From: Pseudomonas helmanticensis
GTDB taxonomy: Bacteria > Pseudomonadota > Gammaproteobacteria > Pseudomonadales > Pseudomonadaceae
Length of the DNA: 64,000 nt
Reading direction: 5' to 3'
Assembly: GCF_900182985.1 (NCBI RefSeq)
Contig: NZ_FXUY01000001.1
Coordinates: forward strand, 744,001-808,000
The notes below the pieces were generated by a model. That model saw only the letters and a list, made by a program, of their open reading frames with translations, did not search any database and was not told where the DNA came from. Positions within the stretch are counted from its first letter, which is position 1; each line of letters starts with the position of its first letter. The position numbers were made by a program, and so were the translations under genes. Positions 53,461 to 63,491 of the stretch are shown here, piece by piece.

Positions 53461-56400
53461 TCGCTGCGCTCATTCGCTGGTCAGTCGCCAACCGCTTGCT
53501 GGTCTTGCTGGCAACACTGTTCGTCACGGCCTGGGGCATCTGGTCGGTGCAGAACACGCCCATCGATGCGTTGCCGGATCTGTCTGACGTACAGGTCATC
53601 ATCCGCACGCCCTTCGCCGGACAAGCCCCGCAAATCGTCGAGAACCAGGTGACTTATCCGTTGGCCACCACGATGCTTTCGGTCCCGGGTGCGAAAACCG
53701 TACGGGGCTACTCGTTCTTCGGCGACAGCTTTGTATATGTGCTGTTCGAGGACGGGACCGATCTGTACTGGGCGCGCTCACGTGTCCTGGAATACTTGAG
53801 CCAGATACAAAGTCGTTTGCCAGCGAGTGCAAAACCGGCTCTGGGGCCGGACGCGACAGGCGTCGGCTGGATCTACCAGTACGCCTTGGTGGACCGCACG
53901 GGCGGGCACGATCTGGCGCAACTGCGTGCACTTCAGGACTGGTTTCTCAAGTTCGAACTGAAGACCCTGCCCAATGTGGCGGAGGTGGCGACCGTCGGCG
54001 GCATGGTCAAACAATATCAAGTGCAGCTGGATCCGCTGAAAATGGCCAGCCTCGGTATCACTCAGGTGGAGGTCAGCGAGGCCATCGGCAAAGCCAATCA
54101 GGAAACCGGTGGCGCCGTACTTGAGATGGCTGAGGCCGAGTACATCGTGCGCGCTTCCGGCTATTTGCGGTCGCTCGATGATTTCCGCTCAATCGCGCTC
54201 AAGCTCGGTGCGGGCGGCGTGCCGGTGACCTTGGGAGATGTCGCGACGATCCAGTTGGGGCCGGAAATGCGCCGAGGCATCAGTGAACTCGATGGTGAAG
54301 GCGAGACCGTCGGCGGCGTGGTGATATTGCGCAGCGGCAAGAATGCCCGCGAGACCATTGCCGCGGTAAAAAGCAAACTCCAGGAGCTGAAAAACAGCCT
54401 GCCGGCCGGCGTGGAAATCGTCACCACTTACGATCGCAGCAAACTGATCGACCGTGCGGTAGACAACCTCAGCCACAAACTGCTTGAAGAGTTCATCGTC
54501 GTCGCACTGGTGTGCGGGATCTTCCTCTGGCATTTGCGCTCCTCGCTGGTGGCAATCATTTCGCTGCCTGTGGGCGTGTTGATTGCTTTCATTGTCATGC
54601 GCTACCAAGGCATCAACGCCAACATCATGTCTTTGGGCGGGATCGCCATCGCCATCGGTGCCATGGTCGATGCCGCCGTGGTGATGATCGAGAACGCGCA
54701 CAAGAAAATCGAGGCGTGGCACGCGGCCAATCCTGGGCAGGAACTGACCGGACAGCGGCACTGGCAAGTGATGACCGACGCGGCGGCGGAGGTCGGTCCC
54801 GCACTGTTTTTCTGCCTGTTGATCATCACGCTGTCATTCATTCCGGTGTTCACACTGGAGGCACAGGAGGGCCGGTTGTTCGGCCCGCTGGCGTTCACCA
54901 AAACCTACGCCATGGCCGCAGCGGCGGGACTCTCGGTGACGCTGGTGCCGGTACTGATGGGGTATTGGATTCGCGGGAAAATTCCGGGTGAACAACAGAA
55001 CCCGTTGAACCGCTGGCTGATCCGGATCTACCAACCCGCCCTCGATGCGGTGCTGCATCGGCCCAAAGTCACTCTGCTGGTGGCGCTCTTGGTGTTTGTC
55101 AGTACGTTGTGGCCACTGTCGCGTTTGGGCGGCGAGTTTCTCCCGCCGCTGGATGAGGGCGATCTGCTCTATATGCCGTCGGCGCTACCGGGACTGTCGA
55201 CGCAGAAGGCTGCACAATTGCTGCAACAGACCGATCGCCTGATCAAGACCGTGCCTGAAGTCGAGCACGTTTTCGGTAAGGCCGGACGCGCCGAGACCGC
55301 CACCGACCCGGCTCCCCTGGAGATGTTTGAAACCACGATTCAGTTCAAGCCCCATGAGCAATGGCGAGCGGGCATGACCGAGGAAAAACTGGTGGAAGAA
55401 CTGGATCGTGTGGTGCGTGTACCAGGCCTGACCAACATCTGGATTCCGCCGATTCGCAACCGCATCGACATGTTGGCAACCGGCATCAAGAGTCCGATCG
55501 GTGTGAAAGTTGCCGGCACGCGGCTGATGGACATCGATGCCGTCACCCAGGCAGTTGAACGCGTGGCCAAAGACGTGCCCGGTGTCAGCTCGGCTTTGGC
55601 AGAACGCCTGACGGGCGGGCGTTATATCGACGTGGACATCGACCGTAAGGCTGCTGCCCGTTACGGGATGAACATCGCTGATGTGCAATCGATCGTGGCC
55701 GGGGCAATAGGCGGTGAAAACGTCGGTGAAACCATTGAAGGGTTAGCGCGTTTCCCGATCAACGTGCGTTATCCACGCGAGTGGCGCGACTCGCCTGCGG
55801 CCCTGGAGCGATTACCCATTTACACCCGCTCAGGCAGCCAGATCACCCTCGGCACTGTTGCGAAAATCAGCATCACCGATGGCCCGCCGATGCTCAAAAG
55901 CGAGAATGCCCGGCTTTCCGGCTGGGTGTACATCGATGTGCGCGGGCGGGACATTGCGGCGGTGGTCGCCGATCTGCGCCGGGCCGTCAACGAGCAGGTC
56001 ACGTTGCAACCGGGCATGAGCCTGAGTTACTCGGGGCAATTCGAGTTTCTCGAACGCGCCAACGCGCGACTCAAACTGGTGGTGCCGGCCACGCTGTTGA
56101 TCATTTTCGTGCTGCTCTACCTGACTTTTTCGCGGTTGGATGAAGCGCTGCTGATCATGGCCACGCTGCCCTTCGCCCTGACTGGCGGGGCTTGGTTTCT
56201 CTACTGGCTGGGCTACAACCTGTCGGTGGCGACCGGTGTCGGTTTCATCGCATTGGCCGGTGTTTCTGCCGAGTTCGGCGTGATCATGCTGCTCTACCTG
56301 AAGAATGCCTGGGCCGAACGTGAAGCCCTTGGCGACAGCTCTGAGCGCGGACTGGTGGCCGCCATTCGTGAAGGCGCGGTACAGCGGGTTCGCCCCAAGG

Positions 56401-56573
56401 CCATGACGGTGGCCGTGATCATCGCCGGTCTCTTGCCCATTCTTTTGGGCAGTGGCACGGGCAGCGAAGTGATGAGTCGCATCGCCGCGCCCATGGTCGG
56501 CGGTATGGTCACGGCGCCGTTGCTGTCCCTGTTCGTCATCCCGGCGGCTTATCGCTTGATGCGCCGCCGATGA
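53457..56573 (+). CDS. cusA: Heavy-metal RND efflux pump, CusA-like
   Basis: A 1038-aa RND pump from the ATG at 53457, which overlaps the adaptor stop. TM4 has [19 protein letters not shown], the signature of the Cu(I)/Ag(I) (HME4) class rather than the DFG-type Zn/Co/Cd pumps. The N-terminus [17 protein letters not shown] and the large periplasmic loops are standard. It exports monovalent copper or silver from the periplasm or cytoplasm. No CusRS-type two-component pair is in the window. Confidence 0.92.
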   Translation: MIAALIRWSVANRLLVLLATLFVTAWGIWSVQNTPIDALPDLSDVQVIIRTPFAGQAPQIVENQVTYPLATTMLSVPGAKTVRGYSFFGDSFVYVLFEDGTDLYWARSRVLEYLSQIQSRLPASAKPALGPDATGVGWIYQYALVDRTGGHDLAQLRALQDWFLKFELKTLPNVAEVATVGGMVKQYQVQLDPLKMASLGITQVEVSEAIGKANQETGGAVLEMAEAEYIVRASGYLRSLDDFRSIALKLGAGGVPVTLGDVATIQLGPEMRRGISELDGEGETVGGVVILRSGKNARETIAAVKSKLQELKNSLPAGVEIVTTYDRSKLIDRAVDNLSHKLLEEFIVVALVCGIFLWHLRSSLVAIISLPVGVLIAFIVMRYQGINANIMSLGGIAIAIGAMVDAAVVMIENAHKKIEAWHAANPGQELTGQRHWQVMTDAAAEVGPALFFCLLIITLSFIPVFTLEAQEGRLFGPLAFTKTYAMAAAAGLSVTLVPVLMGYWIRGKIPGEQQNPLNRWLIRIYQPALDAVLHRPKVTLLVALLVFVSTLWPLSRLGGEFLPPLDEGDLLYMPSALPGLSTQKAAQLLQQTDRLIKTVPEVEHVFGKAGRAETATDPAPLEMFETTIQFKPHEQWRAGMTEEKLVEELDRVVRVPGLTNIWIPPIRNRIDMLATGIKSPIGVKVAGTRLMDIDAVTQAVERVAKDVPGVSSALAERLTGGRYIDVDIDRKAAARYGMNIADVQSIVAGAIGGENVGETIEGLARFPINVRYPREWRDSPAALERLPIYTRSGSQITLGTVAKISITDGPPMLKSENARLSGWVYIDVRGRDIAAVVADLRRAVNEQVTLQPGMSLSYSGQFEFLERANARLKLVVPATLLIIFVLLYLTFSRLDEALLIMATLPFALTGGAWFLYWLGYNLSVATGVGFIALAGVSAEFGVIMLLYLKNAWAEREALGDSSERGLVAAIREGAVQRVRPKAMTVAVIIAGLLPILLGSGTGSEVMSRIAAPMVGGMVTAPLLSLFVIPAAYRLMRRR

Positions 56574-56920
56574 CCATGGCCTTTTCTGCGTCGGCAGATC
56601 AGTTGACAGGGTTTGAGGCAGGCGACCGCGTGACGTTTTTTTCCAGATGGAGGGCGGCAAAGCGACGATTGTTTCGATGAAGAAATAAGGCACTGATGGT
56701 GTTGAACCCCGGCCCGCAGGAGCGTGCCGGGATTTTTGTTGTCGCAGGCAGCCCTTTGGAACCGCAGAGTGAGCAACGACGGAAAATGCTGCCAAACTGT
56801 TCTATATCAGCTGGAACCCGGACTTGGCGTCGGTGTTGCGTTCGCAGACTGAACAGGCGTAATTCCTGCTATTTGTCTGTGCGGCTCTTGTTTAGCCAAT
56901 GATTGCAAGGAGCTTTCAGA
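56574..56920. other. 347-bp intergenic region
   Basis: Contains the cus operon terminator (56708-56738). I saw no credible gene in the remainder. GCAAGGAGCTTTCAG just before 56921 serves as the Shine-Dalgarno of the acetyltransferase. Confidence 0.5.
56708..56738 (+). terminator. Rho-independent terminator of the Cu/Ag efflux operon
   Basis: CCCGGCCCGC pairs with GCGTGCCGGG (one internal mismatch) around AGGA, followed by ATTTTTGTTG. It lies about 130 bp after the cusA stop. Confidence 0.75.
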
Positions 56921-57376
56921 ATGGATTACCTGATTCGCACCGCGACCCCGGCAGATGCTTCGGCGATCAGCCGGACCATCATCAATACCCTTCGCCAGTC
57001 CAACGCGCTGGACTACTCATCCGACATCATTGATCAGGTTGAGCAGAGTTTTTCGCCACGGGCGGTTCTGGATTTGCTGGCCCGGCGTCAGGTACTCGTA
57101 ACCACGGTCGACGATCACATCGTGGCAACCGCGAGCCTTGATCACGACGTGGTTCGCAGCGTGTTCGTCGACCCACGCCATCAAGGGCTGGGTGTCGGAA
57201 GACACTTGATGGAGCAGATTCAAGCAGTCGCCTCGAGCGCGGGTATTGACTCGCTGCGTGTTCCCTCATCCATTACCGCCGAAGGCTTTTACGCAGCACT
57301 TGGCTTCAAGAAAGTCCGGGATGAATACCATCATGCGGAGCGCACGATCATCATGGCGAAGGCGCTGGATCAGTAG
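56921..57376 (+). CDS. GNAT family N-acetyltransferase
   Basis: A 151-aa GNAT protein starting at the ATG at 56921 (MDYLIRTATPADASAISRTI). Motif A reads VRSVFVDPRHQGLGVGRHLM, with the Q/RxxGxG/A acetyl-CoA pyrophosphate loop, and motif B is FYAALGFKKV. The substrate cannot be assigned. Confidence 0.85.
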   Translation: MDYLIRTATPADASAISRTIINTLRQSNALDYSSDIIDQVEQSFSPRAVLDLLARRQVLVTTVDDHIVATASLDHDVVRSVFVDPRHQGLGVGRHLMEQIQAVASSAGIDSLRVPSSITAEGFYAALGFKKVRDEYHHAERTIIMAKALDQ

Positions 57377-57431
57377 AAAGGTCGTCATGGGATTTGGGCA
57401 GTAGCCCGCAGGCCCCCGCGCCAGATAACCT

Positions 57432-57890
57432 TCAAGGCAGAAGCTGGATGAGCTGCGGCTCCAGAGTATCAACGCCCACGTCTAACAGGGCGAGAGTAAC
57501 CGGAAGTTTGAAACGCCGACGTCCGGCGCTGCCAGGGTTTATGTAGAGCCGATCGCCGCGCCATTCGATCAAGGGCTTGTGGGAATGGCCGGTGATGATC
57601 AGTTTGATGGAGCTGTCGAGGAGGGCGGCGACGTCGGCGATGTCGTGGGTCAGCAGGGCTGGCCAGCCATTGAGGTCGAGGGTGAGGTGGTCCGGGAGGT
57701 CGGCGGCCCAAGGGAGATTTAGATCGTTGTTGCCTCGCACTGCCTGTACCGGCGCGACTTCGGCCAGTTGCGCGAGGATTTCGGCGGCACCGATGTCGCC
57801 GGCGTGGATGATCAGGTCGACGCCTTGAACGGCGGTCAGGGCCTCGGGGCGGAGGAGGCCGTGGGTGTCGGAGATGATGGCTATTTTCAT
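57432..57890 (-). CDS. YfcE/MJ0936-type metallophosphoesterase
   Basis: A 152-aa calcineurin-like phosphoesterase from the ATG at 57890 (MKIAIISDTHGLLRPE). Metal ligands lie in SDTHG, HAGDIG, VRGNND, THDI and TGHSHKP, and the PGSAGRRR end is typical. Homologues are phosphodiesterases of about 150-180 aa with broad in vitro activity. Convergent with the GNAT gene. Confidence 0.88.
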   Translation of the reverse strand: MKIAIISDTHGLLRPEALTAVQGVDLIIHAGDIGAAEILAQLAEVAPVQAVRGNNDLNLPWAADLPDHLTLDLNGWPALLTHDIADVAALLDSSIKLIITGHSHKPLIEWRGDRLYINPGSAGRRRFKLPVTLALLDVGVDTLEPQLIQLLP

Positions 57891-58074
57891 GGGGGAGAGA
57901 TTAGCAGGGTTGGTCTGCATGGCAGCGGTCAGCCAGTGAGCATTGACCTTGATAAGAGATACCGCCGGTATACTGCTCGATCAAACAGACGCGCACGTTG
58001 CCGAGGCAATCCGCGACCGGGTTCAAAAAGCCTGAGATGCCGCTTCCCCCTGATGATCTTCCAAGGAACTTGCA

Positions 58075-58443
58075 ATGCCTGCAGGCAAACGTGAACTGGC
58101 GCGCATGGAGCGCCGGCTGATCACCACGCTGACCGACGCGTGCGAAACAGCGAAAACTGAAATCAAAGGCTTCACCTGGCTCACCCACACGGCTGACCTG
58201 AGCGCACTGGCTGAAACCCTGAGCGTGATCTGGGTGTTCGAAACCCTCGCGGATAGAAAGCTCGCTCAAGTTGAGGCGAAAGTGCGCATCTTCGAACTGA
58301 CGGCTGTAGCGTTGAGTGAGGCCGGTATCGAGCTGAAGCTTACCGATCGCAATGTCCGCTTCGACTCGGAGCAAGAGTGTCAAAACATTCATGGCGGCGA
58401 TTGGGGGAAGCGACTGAAGGGCATGTCCACTCGTCAGAACTAA
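58075..58443 (+). CDS. Conserved hypothetical protein, 122 aa
   Basis: Begins MPAGKRELARMERRLITTLT. It is mixed alpha/beta, without signal or membrane segments, and contains VRFDSEQECQNIHGGDW near the C-terminus. I know similar uncharacterised pseudomonad proteins but no function. CCAAGGAACTTGCA provides a Shine-Dalgarno. Confidence 0.7.
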   Translation: MPAGKRELARMERRLITTLTDACETAKTEIKGFTWLTHTADLSALAETLSVIWVFETLADRKLAQVEAKVRIFELTAVALSEAGIELKLTDRNVRFDSEQECQNIHGGDWGKRLKGMSTRQN

Positions 58444-58573
58444 TCGAGTGTTAAGTCCTTGTGTAGCAGCAAAAGAATTTGAACCGCTCTTGGACACGCT
58501 CGCCTAATGATTAGCCTATGGGTATTCCCACAGGCGATGTGCCAATACCGGCATGCTCCGAGAGGTGATCAAC

Positions 58574-58819
58574 GTGGCTAAAGACGAGAAGAAAAGCAAA
58601 GGTGAAGCTTCCAAAGCCAGCAAAGAGTTGAAAGACAAAAAGGCATCACCGACGAAGAAAGCTGCGGCGGCCTCGGCGCTTTCGAAATCCTCTGACAAGG
58701 ACAAGAAAGACAAGAAAAAAGACCCTGAACCGAAGAAATCCGCGAAGAAAGCTGACAGCAAGCCCGAAAAAGCCAAGAAATCAGACAAGGCAGAAAAGGC
58801 TGCGAAAAAGAAAAAGTAG
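58574..58819 (+). CDS. Lys-rich low-complexity protein
   Basis: A protein of about 81 aa (GTG at 58574, preceded by GAGAGGTGATCAAC; ATG at 58553 is an alternative). More than a third of residues are Lys, with repeated KKS/KKA patterns (KSDKAEKAAKKKK at the end). It resembles H1-like, nucleic-acid-binding C-terminal tails of pseudomonad proteins (AlgP type) but lacks the KPAA repeats. It is probably disordered; DNA or RNA binding is inference. Confidence 0.65.
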   Translation: MAKDEKKSKGEASKASKELKDKKASPTKKAAAASALSKSSDKDKKDKKKDPEPKKSAKKADSKPEKAKKSDKAEKAAKKKK

Positions 58820-58964
58820 TCTCTGCTGCCTGCCAGGGCTTTGCGCCCTGGCGACTTCCGACAGTGGTTTGAGCGCGGATGTCATTCAAATCTATATCGC
58901 GTTTGCTGAGCCACTTCCAAGCCATGGCGAACGCTCTGAAGAACGCCCGCCCAGGCGTTAGAAA

Positions 58965-59525
58965 TCAATTCGGCATCAGCACCGTATCGATGACATGAAT
59001 CACACCGTTGGATTGCATGACGTCTGCGATAGTGATTGCAGCCTTGCCACCTTTTGCATCCACCAACCACAGTTTGCCGTCGTGCAACATGACGGTCAGC
59101 GATTCGCCCTGAACGGTTTTCAGCATCACTTTGCCGCTGTGCATTTTCGCGTCATCCATCAACTGCTTGGCGGTGTGGGTGCCGGCGACGACGTGGTAGG
59201 TCAGGATCTTCGTCAGGTCTGCTTTGTGTTCCGGTTTGACCAGCGTATCGACAGTCCCGGCGGGCAGTTTGGCGAAGGCCTCATTGGTGGGGGCGAAGAC
59301 GGTAAAGGGGCCTTTACTGTTGAGCGTATCAACCAGTCCGGCAGCTTTGACTGCGGCAACGAGCGTGGTGTGATCTTTGGAGTTGACCGCGTTCTCGACG
59401 ATGGTTTTCGTCGGATACATGGCGGCGCCACCCACCATGACGGTGTCGGCGGCGAAACCGAGTCCAGCGCCAAGGCTCAGCACTGTGAGGCAGGTAAGGG
59501 CAATGCGTTTGATGAGCGTGTGCAT
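58965..59525 (-). CDS. Fasciclin (FAS1) domain protein
   Basis: A 186-aa secreted protein. The signal peptide ends [13 protein letters not shown], and a single FAS1 domain follows with the H1 motif [25 protein letters not shown] and the terminal [13 protein letters not shown]. Such proteins act in adhesion or at the envelope surface. No partner gene is adjacent. Confidence 0.9.
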   Translation of the reverse strand: MHTLIKRIALTCLTVLSLGAGLGFAADTVMVGGAAMYPTKTIVENAVNSKDHTTLVAAVKAAGLVDTLNSKGPFTVFAPTNEAFAKLPAGTVDTLVKPEHKADLTKILTYHVVAGTHTAKQLMDDAKMHSGKVMLKTVQGESLTVMLHDGKLWLVDAKGGKAAITIADVMQSNGVIHVIDTVLMPN

Positions 59526-59773
59526 GATGCATCTCCTGAATTCTTCGACCCTTCGAGTGAGGGTGATGAATTTACGGAGCAGGGGCGGGAATGGATGCAG
59601 CGTGGGGGAAAAGTTTTTATTTTGATCGCGGTTTTTGGTTGGCGTAGGGCGTTTTTGGATGGCTGCTGGGCCAGAAGCTGACGTTCAAGCCGATCAAGCG
59701 TCACTCCACCAAACTTGAGCTATCTTTCTGCGACTCACCAGCAAAAGGTGATCCCGCAAGTAAGGATGCTTTT

Positions 59774-61237
59774 ATGAATCAATCGCCCCATCGCCTGAAC
59801 CTGTTCGCACTGACGCTGCTCGGTGCACTGGCAACCACATCCCTGCTGGTGCCACCCAGCTACGCTGGCGAAGCTTCCGTTGCCGGGCCTGTCGCCAACA
59901 CCAAGGTCACTGAGCCCTACGTGCGGATGATGGCCCGTGAGGCGTATTTCTGGGGTTGGCCGATGGCCAATATTTTTAACCGTCGCCAAGCGTTCAAGGA
60001 TTTGCCTGAACCGGGCTTGATGGGCGGAATTGTTCCGGTCGCGCCAATCAATCGCCTATCGATGCTCAGCGATTACATTGATCCGGCCGAGCGCCTCGTG
60101 GCCTGCCCGAATCAGGACGTGGTCTACGGCGCGGGCAGCATCGCGCTGGATCTGGAACCGGTGGTGTTGCAGGTGCCGGATTTCGGCAGCCGTTTCTGGG
60201 TGTACCAAGTGGTGGATTTGCGTTCCGACAGCTTTGCCGAACTCGGCAAGATGTATGACACCAAGCCCGGTTTCTATCTGCTGGTGGGCCCTGACTGGAA
60301 GGGCGAAGTCCCGGCCGGGATCACCAAAGTCTTCCGCTCGCGCACCAACACCGGTTTCGTGATTCCCCGGGTGTTCCAGGATGATACCGCAGCCGACCGC
60401 ACAGCCATTCAAGCGTCGCTGTCGGGCGTGGACATGTACCCGTTGTCGCAATACGACGGCAAGGTCAAACACCGGGACTGGGCGAAACTGCCGAAACTCC
60501 CGGCGCAGGCGGCGGGCAGCGGCGAAACCAAATGGGTGATGCCGGAGAAATTCTTCGACGAGTTGCCGGCGCTACTCAAGGACGCCAAACCGTTGCCGGG
60601 CGAAGAAGCCCGCTACGCGCAGATGGCCACTCTCGCGGCCATCGCCAAGGCTGATCCCCAACTGAAGGCGGCGATGATCGATGAAGCGAAAAAAGCCGAC
60701 AGCGAAGTCATCGACCCGCTGTTGCAGTTTCGTAACTACGGCCTGCAACTGCCGGATCACTGGAGCACCATCAGCAACGGCGCGGCATTCGGCACCGACT
60801 ATTTCAGCCGTACCGCCGTGGCGCGCTCGAATATTTTCGTCAACCAGCAGAAAGAGACCAAATACTTCTATCAGGACTTGGACAAGTCCGGTACGCGTCT
60901 CAATGGGCAAAACGGCTACACCGTGACCTTCGCCAAAGGGCAGTTGCCGCCGGTCAAAGGCTTCTGGTCGCTGACGCTGTACAACGAACAGCACTTCTTC
61001 TCGCCAAACGACCTCAAGCGCTATTCCATCGGCACCAAAAACAAATCCCTGCAAGCCAATGCTGACGGCTCGCTAACGATTTACGCGCAGAGTGAATCGC
61101 CGGGCAAGAACAAGGAAACCAACTGGCTGCCGACGCCCAAAGGTGCTGATTTCTCGCTCTACATTCGCGCGTACTGGCCTGAGCCGGCCGCGCTGAACGG
61201 CCAATGGGTACCGCCCGCTGTGGTCAAAGCCAATTGA
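59774..61237 (+). CDS. DUF1254/DUF1214 domain protein
   Basis: A 487-aa exported protein with a signal peptide ending PPSYAGEAS. DUF1254 (about residues 70-200; MLSDYIDPAERLVACPNQD and VYGAGSIALDLEPVVLQVP) is followed by DUF1214 (about 350-470; FWSLTLYNEQHFF). Function is unsettled, though homologues are widespread in Proteobacteria. A damaged paralogue follows immediately. Confidence 0.88.
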   Translation: MNQSPHRLNLFALTLLGALATTSLLVPPSYAGEASVAGPVANTKVTEPYVRMMAREAYFWGWPMANIFNRRQAFKDLPEPGLMGGIVPVAPINRLSMLSDYIDPAERLVACPNQDVVYGAGSIALDLEPVVLQVPDFGSRFWVYQVVDLRSDSFAELGKMYDTKPGFYLLVGPDWKGEVPAGITKVFRSRTNTGFVIPRVFQDDTAADRTAIQASLSGVDMYPLSQYDGKVKHRDWAKLPKLPAQAAGSGETKWVMPEKFFDELPALLKDAKPLPGEEARYAQMATLAAIAKADPQLKAAMIDEAKKADSEVIDPLLQFRNYGLQLPDHWSTISNGAAFGTDYFSRTAVARSNIFVNQQKETKYFYQDLDKSGTRLNGQNGYTVTFAKGQLPPVKGFWSLTLYNEQHFFSPNDLKRYSIGTKNKSLQANADGSLTIYAQSESPGKNKETNWLPTPKGADFSLYIRAYWPEPAALNGQWVPPAVVKAN

Positions 61238-61294
61238 ACGAGACAAGGGCGTTTACGATGAACACCTTTGCAAAATCACTGGCAGCGCTAAGGA

Positions 61295-61531
61295 GTGACA
61301 GTGTCGGTGACCAGCTTTCTGGTACTTCCAGAGATTCTAGCGTACAGCGACATAATCGCTGTCGTGCCGCGTCGATTGGCAGTGAACAACATCGGGCTCA
61401 CATCAGTAGAGCCGCCTGTTGAAATTCTAGGCTTCAGAAAAATCTTGGCCTGGCATGAACGAACTCAGCGAGACGCAGGCCATCGCTGGGTGCGTTCACT
61501 TATCGTTGAAACACTACGGACACTCGATTGA
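61295..61531 (+). pseudogene. LysR-type regulator, C-terminal fragment
   Basis: 78 codons read FLVLPEILAYSDIIAVVPRR and later ILAWHERTQRDAGHRWVRSL, the end of a LysR effector domain (WHER...GHRWLR signature). No HTH-encoding DNA precedes it; a stop codon lies just upstream. It sits inside the broken DUF1254 paralogue. Confidence 0.7.
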
Positions 61532-61590
61532 AGCAAACGAGGTGGCCAAACATGCAAAGTCGTCGTGGCAGCTGCGGTTTAGCAAAATAA

Positions 61591-61629
61591 GGGGACGGAT
61601 TTATTTTTTCTGAAAATAAATCCGTCCCC
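61591..61629. repeat. 17-bp perfect inverted repeat (GGGGACGGATTTATTTT)
   Basis: GGGGACGGATTTATTTT at 61591-61607 and its complement at 61613-61629 around TTCTG. This type of end-sequence is familiar from REP-associated transposase (RAYT) surroundings. It separates the LysR fragment from the DUF1254 C-terminus and may be the scar of a lost element. Confidence 0.75.
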
Positions 61630-62066
61630 ATTTTTGCGGCAACGCGACGTTTACCGCCGACACGTTCAACTACATCGACCCGCGCACCGGCCTCTTCACT
61701 AACGCCTATTCCGCCAGCCCGGGCATGGCCGTGAACATGGAAAACGTCGGCGCCAAGTACCCGGCCACGTTCGTCGATGCCAAGGGTGAATTCCTCTCCG
61801 GCAGCAATAGCTACACGCTGAACCTGCCCAAAGGTATTCCCGCTGCACTGTTCTGGTCGGTCACCGCGTACGACTCGATCACCGCGTCCGGCCTGGACAA
61901 TGGCCAGCCGTTTCCATCGATCAATACCATGGACAAACCTGTCGCCAATGCCGATGGTTCGATCGATGTGCATTTCGGCCCGGACTCACCCGGCGCCGGT
62001 AAAAACTGGGTCAAAACCCTGCCGGGCGAAGGCTACTTCGTGATTCTGCGTTTGTACGGCCGTAGT

Positions 62067-62864
62067 TCATAACGCCCAGTCCACCAGTTGCTCAGCATTC
62101 AAAATAACATTTTCCACGGTAGGTATAAGGATCTTGTCTCCCGCCACAATTGTGAAGCTGAATCGATATTCCTTCTCTGCCAAGAAAGAGGGGGGCTTTA
62201 CAAACGCCATATCCCAGATTTTGCGCATGAAGTGATCTGCGGTAAACACGCTTGTATCTGAAATGTGAATCTCGCGACCAAGGTAAGACACTGGTTCATG
62301 CCGACAGTAAATTGACAAGTTCTCTAGTGAGATGTGTGGATCAACTATGTGATTACCTGAATGACGCCCTGAGGTAATGCGATCCCGTAGCAGTGCTGAA
62401 AGCGTTACTCCTAAGTTATGCGCTTTTGATTTGGTCATGTACCAACAGTCATCGTAGTCGGGAAATAATCCTACAGCGTCTCGAAACCTCCTAACTTGAG
62501 ACATGCAAAAAATGAATCCGTTTAGTGCTTCTCGATGAATGCTCGCACTTGAATCTCGCACTCTAATGATCTGTTCGTTCCCGCCAACCATCTCCAGTTT
62601 ATGAATAGCTGCGCTCATAGTTCCTGGAATTCGTGGGTGATGCTCATCGTCACCTAAGCCGATTGCGCCTTGAAACATGACGCTGAACCAGCGTCGTTCA
62701 ATCTCTACTGTTCCGTCAAACTTTAGTAAAAAAGAGTACTTGCCTTCACCGTTATCGACAATCTGGGCACTCTCGATTTTTCTATATTCATACAAAGTGC
62801 CCAGCTTTATAGTTTTTCTAGTTTTCAGGTTGTCCTTTGTGAAGCAGTTCTTTGCGAGGAGCAT
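62067..62864 (-). CDS. Hypothetical protein (AT-rich, not recognised)
   Basis: A 265-aa soluble protein starting MLLAKNCFTKDNLKTRKTIK. FVKPPSFLAEKEYRFSF near the C-terminus is reminiscent of DUF2971-like proteins (P-x-F-xx-E-x-EYR), a family linked to abortive infection and mobile DNA. It is AT-richer than the window and its 3' end overlaps the stop codon of the broken DUF1254 gene by 6 bp. The assignment is weak. Confidence 0.6.
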   Translation of the reverse strand: MLLAKNCFTKDNLKTRKTIKLGTLYEYRKIESAQIVDNGEGKYSFLLKFDGTVEIERRWFSVMFQGAIGLGDDEHHPRIPGTMSAAIHKLEMVGGNEQIIRVRDSSASIHREALNGFIFCMSQVRRFRDAVGLFPDYDDCWYMTKSKAHNLGVTLSALLRDRITSGRHSGNHIVDPHISLENLSIYCRHEPVSYLGREIHISDTSVFTADHFMRKIWDMAFVKPPSFLAEKEYRFSFTIVAGDKILIPTVENVILNAEQLVDWAL

Positions 62865-62881
62865 TTGTATACCTATTTTTC

Positions 62882-63128
62882 TTATTGAGGGGGGCTACCT
62901 ACCCCCCCCCCACCTATCCTGTGAGGGCTCTTTGATATCACAAAACTCAGTTACTGTTCACTGGATGTCTACAGACATCTGCTTTTATTCAAGCCGGCGG
63001 ACGTCCTCATGGGTCGAAAACGGCCGCTCACGAATGACTGCTATTGGCCGAAAGCAGCCATTCGCAAGCGCTCAAAAGAATCTGATCCGATCAGTGGCGA
63101 CGGCCAAATCGCCACTGAATGCAATGAC
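62882..63128. repeat. Intergenic repeat region with poly-C tract
   Basis: No gene. A run of ten C (62902-62911) follows a G-run, a slippage-prone feature. At 63008-63070 there are two imperfect direct units (GGTCGAAAACGGCCGCTC and GGCCGAAAGCAGCCATTC) of a dispersed type common in Pseudomonas. CAGTGGCGA...TCGCCACTG (63094-63119) forms a hairpin. Confidence 0.5.
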
Positions 63129-63491
63129 CTAGTCTGTAATTTCAACCCTGTCCAAAGCCCTATTCACCGCCAACTCCCCAAACATTACCACCTGCGCAAT
63201 GCCCAGCAACGTCTTGCGAATCGGTCCATCCACCAACCCCGCAACATCCCCCAGCATGATGGAGGCCGAGGCCAGCGATTCGCACGCGTTAACCAGCAAT
63301 GACTCGGTATCTGTTTCCGGGTTAACCAGAAACATCGTGCTCGCCTGATACGGCGTAGCCATGATCGCGGCAGCGGGATTTAGGTAATGATCGAGCGCAC
63401 GCTCAGCCGCGTCGTGCATTTTTCTTGAATCAAGCGATTCATAAGGTGAGGCCGGATCGGTTTCTGGAGGGTTCGGCGTTATCTTGCACAT
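63129..63491 (-). CDS. DUF6124/DUF3077-type protein
   Basis: A 120-aa protein typical of Pseudomonas DUF6124: it begins MCKITPNPPETDPASPYESL, then RKMHDAAERALDHYLNPAAA and TESLLVNACESLASASIML. Such genes are often multicopy in one genome. Function is unknown. It has no signal peptide. The upstream DNA carries repeated CTACTAAAC motifs. Confidence 0.85.
   Translation of the reverse strand: MCKITPNPPETDPASPYESLDSRKMHDAAERALDHYLNPAAAIMATPYQASTMFLVNPETDTESLLVNACESLASASIMLGDVAGLVDGPIRKTLLGIAQVVMFGELAVNRALDRVEITD

Larger units (their letters stand above)
61259..62072 (+). pseudogene. Broken DUF1254/DUF1214 paralogue
   Basis: A start ATG at 61259 (MNTFAKSLAAL) 22 bp after the intact gene looks like a signal-peptide beginning, but the homology stops after 11 codons. 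The last 144 residues (61638-62072; FNYIDPRTGLFTNAYSASPG to FVILRLYGRSS) are a clean DUF1254/1214 C-terminus. The intervening 350 bp hold a LysR fragment and an inverted repeat, so at least the central half has been lost or replaced. Confidence 0.75.
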
